Shown in pieces: positions 1-9,663 of a DNA stretch of 64,000 nt. The translations under genes and the position numbers were made by a program. The stretch is from the NCBI GenBank assembly GCA_036365515.1, contig CM070873.1, forward strand, positions 176,997,604 through 177,061,603, given 5' to 3'. The notes beneath the pieces are model-generated. The model had not been told where the DNA came from. It ran no database searches and saw nothing but the letters and a program-made list of their open reading frames with translations. How positions within the stretch are numbered: position 1 is the first letter of the stretch; every line of letters starts with the position of its first letter. Source of the stretch: Torymus aiolomorphi. Its lineage: Eukaryota; Arthropoda; Insecta; Hymenoptera; Torymidae.

Positions 1-2
1 TT

Positions 3-587
3 TCAAAACTTTGGGATTTTCGATAAGATTAACGGGCGTCTCGCTAGTTTTGAGAAATTTTGCAAACTCAAAGCGCCCGACAGGGGTTCTTCCTCCTCCA
101 CACGCGGGCTCTTTTGCACTGTGTCGAGAAGTAACTCGATTATGCTCGAGCGCGCCACTTGCCGGCCATCGATGCTCACAGTGCCTGCATCGTCCCACTT
201 TAGACGCTCGGGAACCGTTGTCCTCCAGTGCCGAAGCAAGAGTCGCGCTTTTAGCGCGAGCACTTTGGGTATACCTCGGAGAATGGTCTCCTCGCTGAGC
301 GGCGCGAGACTCTCCTCGATTTCGTCTACCTCGTGATTCGTCGCGCGCCGCTCGGCGATACGCTCGTTGTCGCGGAAAAAAAGATAGCGACGTAAAATCT
401 GCAAATAATTCAGACATTTTTCGTAATCATCGCGCGCTGCCTTCGAGCGTAAAACGTCGTACATTTCGGTGTCCAAGCGAGAAAAATTATCGCCATGCGT
501 TTGTAAACTCTTTTCCTCGACATCCGCGGTCGGGCTCGCGGCCATCGAACCTTCTGGCACGAGAATCATTTTACGCGCGCGTTCCAT
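3..587 (-). pseudogene. Conserved Polinton protein, copy A (cut by window edge, frameshifted)
   Basis: This matches the 249-aa protein at 44306-45055 of copy B. The ATG at 585-587 begins MERARKMILVP and is preferred to an in-frame GTG at 602, because copy B has its ATG at the same place. The two copies align well through the helical core (..DTEMYDVLRSKAARDDYEKC..). Near positions 80-90 the reading frame changes relative to copy B, so the C-terminal part is read out of frame and stops early. The gene is therefore broken here. The function is unknown. Its relatives sit between the small basic gene and integrase in insect Polintons (family knowledge). Confidence 0.75.
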
Positions 588-603
588 CTTATTGCGTGTC
601 ACG

Positions 604-987
604 CTAGCTAAATATTTTCGAAATGAGAGTACTCACGATTGGAGCTAATAAGATAGGCAGGAATGATCCCCCGTTCTGAATAATCGCTCGTTTCTTTGTG
701 CGCCAATCGGTGTCACCACTCGGGTGCGATAACTTGCGCAACATGTGTTTATGCTTGCTCAATCGTCCCTTCTCGCTATCCGATAATTTTACGACCCGGT
801 GTAAAACTTTCAACGCGCACTCGCATATGTACTTGACAAGGGGTTTGTCAGCCGCTCGGGCTATGGTTGTTTGATGTTTCTTATCGCCGCGGCAGAGCAC
901 GCCGAGTAGCGCGAGATTTTTCTTGGAAAAATGTTTACCGCGCGGCAACGTACCGCGACAAGAGGTAGTTCGTCCGTACGGGGCCAT
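604..987 (-). CDS. Small basic Polinton protein, copy A
   Basis: This is a 127-aa open frame matching the 133-aa protein at 43903-44304 of copy B. It is Lys/Arg-rich through the middle (SDSEKGRLSKHK..). It then has a QNGGSFLPILLAP motif and a hydrophobic C-terminus. Small basic proteins with this GG..P..L tail are common in Polintons next to the ATPase, and a core or membrane-interacting virion role is plausible but not shown. The frame is intact, which is unusual in this damaged copy. It is followed directly by the conserved protein gene (587-3). Confidence 0.75.
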   Translation of the reverse strand: MAPYGRTTSCRGTLPRGKHFSKKNLALLGVLCRGDKKHQTTIARAADKPLVKYICECALKVLHRVVKLSDSEKGRLSKHKHMLRKLSHPSGDTDWRTKKRAIIQNGGSFLPILLAPIVSTLISKIFS

Positions 988-1019
988 AGTTATTTCCCGA
1001 CTGACGTTCGGCGGGAAAA

Positions 1020-1676
1020 TCAGCGTGATTTAAAGTATTTGGGCACGTATGCGTAATGCGCACTCTCACTGGGGAATATGTTTGCGCGAAATCTAAACTC
1101 ATCGAGACAGTCTTGCGAGAGATCTATAAAGAGATAAGAGTGTGGCGCTCGCGTGGCGTCTATGTAGGCTTTGCGGAGAAAACCCGAGTCTTCGGGATGG
1201 ATTTGGCGCGCGAGATGCTGTATTTGTGCCTTGTCGCGCGGATTTTTGAACAGCACTAGGTACTTTGTATTTAAACTTATGTCACGCTGCGCCTTTCTCT
1301 TGTGGAAAACATTTTGCGTTATGAATATCACGTTGATATTTTTGTGATGACTACCTTTCGTAAACAAGTCTAAAATAACGTCGCTCGAGGATTCTCGCAT
1401 AAGATCATCGAGAATGAGTAATTTTTTCTTCTCGTTGTCCGAGGAATAGTCGCCTACCTGCGGGAGTCCCTCTCGAAACTCAATGATAGGTCCATTGGCC
1501 TTAAAAGCTGTTCTGTAAGCCTCTTGCCATTCAGCGTAATAAAACAGTAAACGGTCGAAGCGTGCGGTACACATGACCGGTAAATGGGCGAGAAAGCGCT
1601 GAACAAAGCGTGTTTTTCCACAGCCTGTGGGTCCACACACACAGCAGGTAAACGGATGTTTCAAGCGTGTATCCAT
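1020..1676 (-). CDS. FtsK/HerA-type DNA packaging ATPase, copy A
   Basis: This encodes a 218-aa A32-like packaging ATPase. The start is the ATG at 1674-1676 (MDTRLKHPF), which matches the ATG used in copy B. An upstream in-frame ATG at 1713-1715 would add 13 residues. Walker A is GPTGCGKT (residues 15-22), Walker B is LLILDD (about 86-91), and a following IFITQN strand acts as the sensor-like motif. In this family the enzyme drives DNA into the procapsid. The frame is intact and very close to copy B (43213-43869). A second open frame (1661-2077) overlaps its start. Confidence 0.92.
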   Translation of the reverse strand: MDTRLKHPFTCCVCGPTGCGKTRFVQRFLAHLPVMCTARFDRLLFYYAEWQEAYRTAFKANGPIIEFREGLPQVGDYSSDNEKKKLLILDDLMRESSSDVILDLFTKGSHHKNINVIFITQNVFHKRKAQRDISLNTKYLVLFKNPRDKAQIQHLARQIHPEDSGFLRKAYIDATRAPHSYLFIDLSQDCLDEFRFRANIFPSESAHYAYVPKYFKSR

Positions 1677-2077
1677 TTCTTTACGATCTCTAGCCACCGA
1701 ATGAGACTGTCCCATGCTTTCCCAATCATTTTATACCCTTTTTCCCATTCGCGCGAAACATTATCGTCTACATGACGCGCGGACGGGGCGGCGACGGCGG
1801 CGGCGGCGGCGCGCGCGCGGGGACTAGCATCTTTACCGCGGTGATGAGCTGACATGGCGACAAGCTGGTCATGCGGGGGGATGGGCTGATCCGCGGTGAC
1901 TAGCTGATTCACGCGCGCGTGCGCGTTGACTAGGCTGTCCCCCGCCGCGAGAATGAGCAGGACTACCGCGACGACTAGCATGCACAAGCCGGCGATATAG
2001 TTAACTATGAAACATGACGCGACTTTGTAACTACAATACCTTCTTAGTATATTTAACATGAAAACGCTATAAAACAT
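1661..2077 (-). CDS. Possible small membrane protein ORF between PolB and ATPase
   Basis: This is a 138-aa open frame with one strong hydrophobic stretch (about 20 residues, from IAGLCMLVVAVV) likely to span a membrane. An Ala-rich, low-complexity middle and a basic/aromatic C-terminus follow. It overlaps the ATPase start by a few codons in another frame. The matching region of copy B (about 42880-43152) is GC-rich, contains a repeated unit and has shifted frames, so the protein is not conserved along its length. It may be a real but fast-evolving gene or a chance frame in GC-rich repeats. Confidence 0.3.
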   Translation of the reverse strand: MFYSVFMLNILRRYCSYKVASCFIVNYIAGLCMLVVAVVLLILAAGDSLVNAHARVNQLVTADQPIPPHDQLVAMSAHHRGKDASPRARAAAAAVAAPSARHVDDNVSREWEKGYKMIGKAWDSLIRWLEIVKKWIHA

Positions 2078-2271
2078 TCTGTATATTACTTTGTTAAGAA
2101 AATATAACGGCCTATTATCACAGCATGCTTTTTTTTTTCAGCGTACTAATGCGAGGAAAGTGATGGATATAGGTAGAAATAATTTTGACAGGTAAATAAT
2201 TTTTATTAAAAAGGACAATTTTTATTTTACATAAATACACGCAGTTACAAGTTTTTTATAAAATATACATA

Positions 2272-5200
2272 CTATGCGTCGCTCTTATAACCAAAAGGTA
2301 GTGATACTGCATCGCGAAAGTATCTACGCTTCTTAAGTACTACGGAACACGACTTTTTTTCGTCGCGAGTGATGACTTCCTGCGTGCGAGTGCGCCTGAT
2401 CGGTTTATATTTCAAAACGATGGGTTCTCTTTCGTTTTCAAAATACACTGCGATCAAACGCGCGATGCTCTCGAAATTTATTATACACGAATTGGCGCTA
2501 TTCAGACTAATACCCTTAATCTTAAAGCACTCGACAGTTTCCCCGGTAGAGGGTACGACATCTTGGAAGCCATAAAATTTTGGACCCGCTGAGAGAAACT
2601 TTGTAATATAGGTACCCTCGCCGTAGGCCTTTAGCTCGTCTGTCATGTTGCCGAGTAAAGCACCCAGAGACGGAGTATACTCAGTAGGGTCGTTTTTCTT
2701 ACATGTGAAAATACACGAGTCTGTGTCCATGTATAGAATACGCGCTGCGGTGAGTTTTTCAATATAAGAATACAACTCGAGACGCGCCTGTGCGGTTGTA
2801 CACGCAGCTATTGCCACATTTGTATTACCCGAAACATAGACGGCATCTTCGCGAAAGCGCTAATTCGTGTATAAAAGGTTCTCGTTGACCATAACAACAT
2901 CGAATACTTCTTTTTCCGCCGCTGTAAGAAGTTTTAATAGTCCCTCACGCGTTTTTATAATAGTCGTTTGTTTCATATTTGAGCGTTGGCCGAATTTTCC
3001 CCACAGCGAATTCAAACACAATTTCGCGACAGAACGCAGCCCCGGATTCTTTTCTATTTTTTCCGAGTCTAACCTTATCCCCTCGTCACGCTCGTACTCG
3101 TCGACATAACGTTTTCTACTCTCTTCGTCTGTACACCAAGCAGGCCAACCGCTTGCCTGCTGCTTCAATCGGAGAAAGGTATTGATATACGGGGCAAACA
3201 GCCCACCTGCACCCGTGACAGGATCGAACTGCGTGGTCTCATACTGCCAAATAACAAATATTTCTGTGACACAGTAGCCAAGTTCGATCGCCTTCTGTAA
3301 CTCGCAGACAACCCATGTGCCTGTAAATTCACGCTCAGCGGCTTGGTTGTGATTACAGTCGCCCTCTCGCAATTCCTCACAGCACGAGCGACAGAGTCCG
3401 AAATTCAGCCGAGAGTGCATTTTTATGGGTCACACAGGCAGCATCAAACTACGAGGTGGTAAAACCTTGCACTTTATCAGCCCTTCCACGCGCGAGAGAT
3501 CATTGTTTCGACCGCCAGTCAACTCCGTGCATTCTCTGCCGATGTAAATGCGCGGGTGCCCAATGGGATAACGTCCCCTCTTGCAGATATATGGGTAAAG
3601 AGAGCAAATATATCGGTATATTTGATCTCTTCGTCCGGCGCGGTACTGTGAGAACTGATGATATTTTCCGTGCGGCCACCGAAAAAAGCGTCACGCGGGT
3701 TTAAGGATATTTTGCTCATGACCGGATGAGACGCTAAATATTGCGTAATTTCCGGTTGCTGACTTTTCACACGCGCGATATCGCATTCCCACATCACACG
3801 CACGTCGTATCCGAACCGCCTCATTGCTGCGACTTTTGCCACCGTGCCCTCGTACGCCTGTGCGTATGTTTGGCCGTATTTATTTTTTCTCACAGTACGT
3901 TTATCGCTGAAACAGCGCGGACAGCCATGCACGTAACAGCCTTGATATTCAAAAACAATTCCTTTGGCTGTTTAGGCAGGCTCTCCTCCTCCCCCGATTG
4001 GCGGTAGATACCCGTCTACGAGAAACCCCTCGAGTAAACGAAACTCGCGCGTTCACCCCGCATGTATAATTTCAGGCCCGAACTCGCGCTCGCAGTATAG
4101 CAGCCACTCTATAGATTGCTGCGAGTGCTTATCCCCGCGCCTATATCCGTTTGGCGGAATCAGGCCAATAGTTTTTGGCTGCAAAAAATTTTTTTTAAAA
4201 ACATACATACATGTTGACGCAATTGCACACGCGGAGACGAACGGGTCTGTTTGAGCGACTTCTATGAAAATTTCACGAAACCGTATGCGCGCGTCTCAAT
4301 ATTTCAACGTCCATTTTACAGTATTCGACAATCTCTTTTTGAAAGTCGAATACGTAGTTAAGGGCTGTATTCTCATACCACACGAGAAAAGCGGCACGTT
4401 CAGCCACAGACATAGTACCTGGGCAATAAAACTCGGGTGCGGGTAGAGGGCCCCTGTAGTGCTCATTCTCACTGGTATTGAAAAGGTGGGGGAAATAACC
4501 TTTCTTAGCGCTCTCGGGCAGTCCAAATGTTGCAGGCAAAGCACTCAGTTTCAATTGAAAGTAATTGATACTATCAATAAACTTTGTGCTCCCGTACTTT
4601 AGCTGCGTAATATTGTGGCCATTTAATATTACGCGCGGCGTGCCACACTTGGAACTTTCCGCCAACTCTTTCAATATAAATTGAGAGTCGAATGCCCGAG
4701 CATTGTGCGCTATACACATAATTTCGGCAAAATCTGTCTTTTCTCGCACACATAGCTCCAAGAGTTGTTTAACGGGATCGCGAGTGAAAATGAATTCGCG
4801 CACCCCGCAAGTGGGGCATTCTATTTGTATGTCGTCCACGCCGATGCAATCCGAGCATACTTGGTGCGCAACGCACAAATTAGGTACGTGAACGCGCGCA
4901 TTTTCGCCATACGAAGTGTCTTGTGTTGTCTCGAAATCATAAAAAATATAAAGATATTTCTTTTTTTTTACCCCGGGGACAACAACGCTGACTGGCTGCA
5001 TGAAGCACAAGTCGTTAAAGGCATGGTGCTTTTGACAGTGCCTACAAAAACTGATACCACACTCGTGTTTCCGCTGATACACGTTTACAATGTGCATGCA
5101 ATTCTCACACAACCGCACAACGTCGCAGACTTTTTTATTATTTTTTTTGTAAGAGCCTGCACGCTTGTGGTTCGCGAAACACTCGTGACCGAAAAATTGT

Positions 5201-6265
5201 CGCCCACAATCCGCGCACTCTATTATTTCGACTTGATCGCTTCTGCATGGCGGTGAAACGTAACAACACGCGCATGTTCGCGTATATTTGTGCTGATTTA
5301 CGCAGCGGAATGCCTTATTACAATAAGAACAGAAAAAACGCGATTCCGCCGCTCCGAATAAATTAGTAATTAAATTAAAATGTCGTGCACGCTCTTCAAA
5401 CATCAAATAAATAATACCGGCTAGTGGGGCATTTAATTCCCGGAGAGTGTTTCGTCCATCAAGGAGCGGGGGTTCGCCGCTTCCAAAATTTTGTTTCTCG
5501 AAAACAACGAGTGCTACGCCACTTACGAGAAAAAATTTTGAAAGCTCATGAGCTCTTCAAAACCACAGCCATCACCCGGAATATTTACCCCAGCGGCGTC
5601 CACGAGACTTTCCGCGCGCTTTTTTTGCAATTTTCGACGCCCGTCGCGAATCTCATGCCATTCTGCGCGCACCTCATCGCAAGGCTGCGACTTGAGAGCC
5701 ATGTATACCCTTCCGACCGCAAGCGCACGCGGTAAACATAAATTATCGGCATTGTTAATAACAACGATTGAGCGCTTTCGCAAATCGCTCAACTTTAAGC
5801 CACCACCCGCACCTACGGGCATTACTACATAGCACACCTGTAACTCGAGTCCCTCTTCGATACCCAAAATTTCGTTACTCTGACTTATGGAACTTATTAA
5901 ATTCCATAAATCAGCGTAATTAAAGTTCACAACAGGCCTGAACGACGGCCCGCCCGTACCACGTGAAAATCGCTCATTACAAGTTGTAATCCCGATTAAT
6001 GTATGTCCTGGAACGCGTGTCGTTATATAATCGTGCATGTCCCTAATCGCGGCCTCTACCCATAATACGGGATTTATATCTGCGCGTGGCTCTATAATTG
6101 AAAATCTTACTCTATGGCCCTGCACTCCGAAGCGTCGCAGGTACTGCTGTCCCTCAACCACAGCAGTGAAGCGCACGCCGGTGGGCCGTATGCTGTCGTA
6201 GTCTTCGGCATCATAAACGTCCTCACTGCCATCACCGCCTACCTGCACGGGTGAGCGAACCTCAG
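2272..6265 (-). pseudogene. Protein-primed DNA polymerase B, copy A (broken)
   Basis: This is the PolB exon, starting at a splice acceptor (exon base 6265) just as in copy B. The reading order shows an N-terminal Polinton domain, a Cys-rich zinc-binding region (CSYCNK, CADCGR, CRHCQK), exonuclease motifs (YDFETT; HNARAFD; YCKMDVEIL), palm motif B (LNSLWGKFG) and motif C (MDTDS). Breaks relative to copy B are: a one-base loss in a T run near 5527; a two-base loss near 4290; a two-base gain near 3612; a nonsense codon just before 3420; and TGG to TAG near 2858. At the A-run that is shifted in copy B, this copy keeps the frame. The gene cannot make a full-length polymerase. Confidence 0.9.
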
Positions 6266-6340
6266 CTGTAACAAAACAAATGATGCCTTTTATTAAAATA
6301 TATTAAAATAGATTAATGGTTTTACGGTGAGGGATTTACT

Positions 6341-7605
6341 TTAAGGATCTGCGATACCCGCAAAGCTTTCTAATACTCTATTCACCAAGTCCCGCAGATT
6401 GCTTTCTGTATACAAAGGCGAGGATTCGTCTTCGGCTTGGTCGCGAAACCATCGGTGGAGCCGTGCTTGGCGATTGTCTGATACCCGCTCGTATACCTCC
6501 CGCAAACGAGCAAGCTCGGGGAGCGATACCACAATCTGCGTTAAAGACCGATCGCGACTTCGCACAACTATGCACGGAAAAATATTTTTAAAAAGGGCCC
6601 ATATTTTAAAATATAAGAATAAATATTTACTTACATTCGTTGACCACACGGTCGAGGCGCTCGCGTGTGTTGTACCCTGGGGGCCGATTGGTTAGCGGTG
6701 GCACACAGCACACCCAGTATGTGCCGTCTTTCTCTGCGCGCACTCTCAGCAGTGGTGGAATGGTCGTCAGCCTCTACACCAGGTGGTTGACTTTCCAGAA
6801 GCCGAAAGTCATCATCGATGAGAGGTAGACGATCGTACGCAGCAAGATACTCACCTATGGCTTCTTCTTGAAGCTCGATCTCGTTCGCTACTTCTCGCGC
6901 TTCTCTCACAGCCTCCTCCTCCTCCTTCTCCTCCTCCTCCAACTTCTCCTCCTCCTCCTCCATGCGATTAGGGATATCCCCTACAATTAGTGTAGGGCTT
7001 TCTACCTCTCGTGGAGGTTCTTCACTCTCCTCGGCGCCAGCATGCACATCGGCTATAATAACAGCAGGCTCAGCGTCTTCATCATCATCATCATCACTGG
7101 TATGAAAACTCAGAGTGCGTGCGACTGGATTAAACGTCCCCGCGGCGCACCGCGAGTGTGTAGGCGTGCTATCTTCCGCGCTGGAAAAATATGTAGCATC
7201 GCTCGAATCATCGTCATTTAGTAGACTCTACAGAGCTGAAAAATAGCATGTCAATGATTATAAATTTTATAAATATTTTGAAATATTTTGAAATATTTTA
7301 AACTTACCAAGCCGCTCCGACCTTCCTTCGATTATGTCACTAAAAACTGGCAGACCACTTAATCTATGATTAAAAACAAACTCTTCGATTATTCGTAAAA
7401 CCTCGCCGGAACGTCTAGAGCCCCGATATAAGCGCGCGATTGCGCGATACCCTGTCGTCCTAAGGGTCCTCTGTAATTGACAGATCAACTCGTCGCGAGT
7501 CATCCCGCGTAAGCGCTGCAACCATGCACTACCTCTACTATACCTCTCTCTACCAAAGAGCCGCAGTATGGTTTTTCGCAGCGAAATTTTTACGAACGTA
7601 TCCAT
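6341..7605 (-). pseudogene. Spliced leader gene upstream of PolB, copy A (broken)
   Basis: Three exons mirror copy B: exon 1 is 7605-7308, exon 2 is 7235-6635 and exon 3 is 6567-6341, with GTAAGT donors and CAG/TAG acceptors conserved. Exon 1 encodes a basic, helical region (ISLRKTILRLFGRE..). Exon 2 is very acidic (Glu runs). Exon 3 ends at a TAA immediately before a conserved AGTAAAT. Just after the exon 2 acceptor, the codon matching GAG in copy B is TAG, and exon 2 also has a frameshift near its 3' end, so this copy is inactive. No known domain was recognised. See 37303-38562 for the better copy. Confidence 0.75.
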
Positions 7606-7621
7606 CTCCGAGTTTCGAACA

Positions 7622-7658
7622 GACTGATGCCGCTGCAGCGTCGCTTAGAGCTCTTATA
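7622..7658 (-). promoter_or_regulatory. Core promoter of the leader/PolB unit, copy A
   Basis: On the minus strand a TATAAG box (7658-7653) lies about 31 bases before a TCAGTC initiator (7627-7622), followed closely by the ATG at 7605. TATA plus a TCAGT initiator at this spacing is the classic arthropod RNA polymerase II core promoter. The same arrangement is kept in copy B (37250-37286). Confidence 0.7.
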
Positions 7659-7659
7659 C

Positions 7660-8037
7660 AAGTGCAGTCAAAAGCATGAGCGATAAAAAAATCAGCATCT
7701 CGTCACGTGACGTTCGTCAAACTTATTTTTCCTCGGAGCGGCCAGTCACATTTTCCTAGGACCCGAGATGTCCGTAGTATAAAAATGTCCCTCTGCGCGC
7801 ACGAAAAACAATAACGGTGCCCGTGACGACTGTTTGATAAAAAATCGTCATGTGGCGCGAAACAGCGCTTTTCCAAAGGAGGTCTAAGATGAACGATAAA
7901 AAAACAATGAGCCTTCTATACTCGGACATCGACACTGAAAAGGGATAGAGTTTCATGTCTCTGCAAACCAAAACATTTGTGACGCATCTGTGGAAAAAGA
8001 ACACGCGAGATAAAAATTTACAACGCACAGCTAATGG
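7660..8037. other. Intergenic region between divergent Polinton genes, copy A
   Basis: No convincing gene. The segment is similar, in inverse orientation, to the repeated block in copy B at about 36700-37200 (shared stretches include the CTTTTCCAAAGGAG and GAGCCTTCTATACTCG regions). It separates the leader gene (minus) from the remains of the coiled-coil/Cys-rich gene (plus) and is probably a shared regulatory region. Confidence 0.5.
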
Positions 8038-8490
8038 TCATGAAATATTGTTCTACAAAAAACATAGTTTATTACTTACAAAGTTTGGCTAAATGTCACG
8101 AAGACATTACTTTACTTTTGAGCGTGTGACCTAAGGAGCGCAAAGCGGGGGTAGAAGCGTGGGCCTGTGCGCAAGGGTCAGCGCTTCGGAGAGCTCAGCT
8201 AGCAGGCGCTAGCACTCCACAGTCGCACCCCACCACAGAGGCCCCCCACCAACGCGGTCAAGTCGCGACTCTACTCAGTGTTTAACAGAATCTGACAGCA
8301 CCAGTATTCACCGAGCAATGGACCAAGAAGTAGCGAGTCTACGAGCAAGGCTCGCAACAAGAGTGACCCGGAGGGCCGGTCATGGGAGCAGTGTTGGCAC
8401 TGCAAAAACTTTAGATGCGGTGCCTGCCGCGAAAGCACGTGTAAGTGCCTTATAGGAATAGACACACCCGGATCGCCTAGCGTCGGATAG
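8038..8490 (+). pseudogene. Remnant of the coiled-coil/Cys-rich gene, copy A
   Basis: This is the counterpart of 35581-36327 in copy B. In-phase blocks match copy B (SLAKCHEDI.., VEAWACAQ..). The tail DPEGRSWEQCWHC..CGACREST ends at TAG 8488-8490. A TGA replaces the Trp codon of copy B, and the middle has frameshifts, so the gene is dead. The cysteine cluster is nevertheless well preserved, which shows that this C-terminal part belongs to the ancestral gene and is not chance sequence downstream of the TAG in copy B. Confidence 0.6.
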
Positions 8491-8535
8491 ATTGAAGTAT
8501 CGGTGAAGGCAAGCAGCGGATACACCATCAAAGGA

Positions 8536-8582
8536 CGCACCAGCACCAGCAGCAGCAGCAGTAGCAGCAGCAGCAGCACCAG
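8536..8582. repeat. CAG/CAGCAC trinucleotide repeat
   Basis: A short imperfect (CAG)n tract lies just inside the TIR of Polinton A. Confidence 0.8.
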
Positions 8583-8684
8583 TGTAAAAAAAACAATGTG
8601 CGCGTGTGGGAAGTGGACGCACATGAATATACGCACCGTGACAAGTGAAATACGGTGTCTACGAACACACGAAAATGTACGCGA

Positions 8685-8689
<5 letters not shown>

Positions 8690-8757
<68 letters not shown>

Positions 8758-9663
8758 TGTATGTGTGCGTGTGTGTGTGTGTGACGGCCATGGCGTCTGC
8801 GAACACACGTAAATGTATGTGTGCATATTCGTGTGTGTGTGTGTGTGCGTGTGTGTGTGCGTGTGTGTGTGTGTGACAATCGCAGCGTCTGCGTACGCAC
8901 GTAAATGTATGCGCACGTGTGTGTGTGTGAGTGTGTGCGCATCAATAAATATTAATACATAAATATATAAACGTTGTTTTTACTCTCTCTACCCGCCACC
9001 TATCTCTTCCCCCACCTCTCTCTTCCCCCACCTCTCTCTTCCTCTCTCTCTCTCTCTCTCTCTCTGTGGGTGGTTGTGGCCGGATGCGTGGTGGGTGGTG
9101 GGTAGGTGGTCGGTGGGTGCGGGTGGCTGGGAGGGTGTGTGGGCGCGGGGTGGGTGTGTGTGTGGGTGCAACATCTCTCTCTCTCTCTCTGTGGGTGAGT
9201 GTGGATGGGTGGGTGTGAGTGGGTGGGTGGGTGGGTGCGAGTTCCATCACACTCTCTGTGGGTGGGTTGGTGGATGCGGGTGTGTGGGGTGGGTGGGTGA
9301 TTGTGGGTGGGTGCGAGCGCCATCTCTCTCTGTGGGTGTGAGGGTGGTTGTGGATGGGTGGGGCGGGTGGGTGGGTGTGTGCGTGCGTACTCTCTCTCTC
9401 TCTCTCTCTCTAGTACATGGACTGGTATAGCGCGTATCATATTACACGGAGGAGTCAAGAGGGTATTACTGTTATGTAAACAGTAGCTAATTACCCACTG
9501 TTAATGGGTGGGTTGTTTACGAAACAGTAGCGGTTTTGAAAACAATAGCTACCGTGCAGCTACTGTTTACATAACACTTAACTTAATGACCCCACCCGCG
9601 GCGCGGCGCCCCCCTCCCCCCTTGTAATATGATATGTCTCGCTATACCAGTCCATATACTACT
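8690..9663. repeat. Terminal inverted repeat region of Polinton A
   Basis: This consists of long (GT)n tracts (8690-8940), (CT)n tracts and GGGTG-rich minisatellite (9000-9410), closed by a palindromic terminus (9412-9663). It has the same architecture as the TIRs of copy B, but outside the terminal palindrome the low-complexity parts do not align base by base. The partner TIR is outside the window. Open frames reported here are only reading frames of the microsatellites. Confidence 0.75.
9412..9663. repeat. Terminal palindrome (hairpin-type end) of Polinton A
   Basis: The inner half begins AGTACATGGACTGGTATAGCG and the outer half ends CGCTATACCAGTCC..ATACTACT, so the two halves are inverted copies around a short centre near 9515-9540. 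The middle also contains paired elements (TGTTATGTAAACAGTAGCT and its complement). The same structure occurs at both ends of copy B. Confidence 0.85.

Larger units (their letters stand above)
1..9663 (-). mobile_element. Polinton/Maverick copy A, 5' portion (truncated by window)
   Basis: Genes on the minus strand match copy B (34240-53605) in order: spliced leader exons, PolB, packaging ATPase, small basic protein and conserved protein. The end of the element lies at 9663, where the sequence finishes ..ATACTACT, the same terminus as copy B. The next six bases (9664-9669, GACTAC) should be one half of the target duplication, but the other half is outside the window. PolB, the leader gene and the gene at the window edge all carry frameshifts or stops at positions different from those in copy B, so the two copies decayed independently. 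The two Polintons lie head-to-head about 24.6 kb apart. ATPase and the small basic gene are still open in copy A. Confidence 0.93.

Noticed and set aside
8271..8945. Long frames rich in His-Thr, Val-Cys or Ser-Leu over microsatellites
   Set aside because: They are translations of (GT)n, (CT)n and related tracts; the same applies to 9000-9458, 21445-21779, 34429-35284, 35303-35584, 52759-53359 and 62310-62552.
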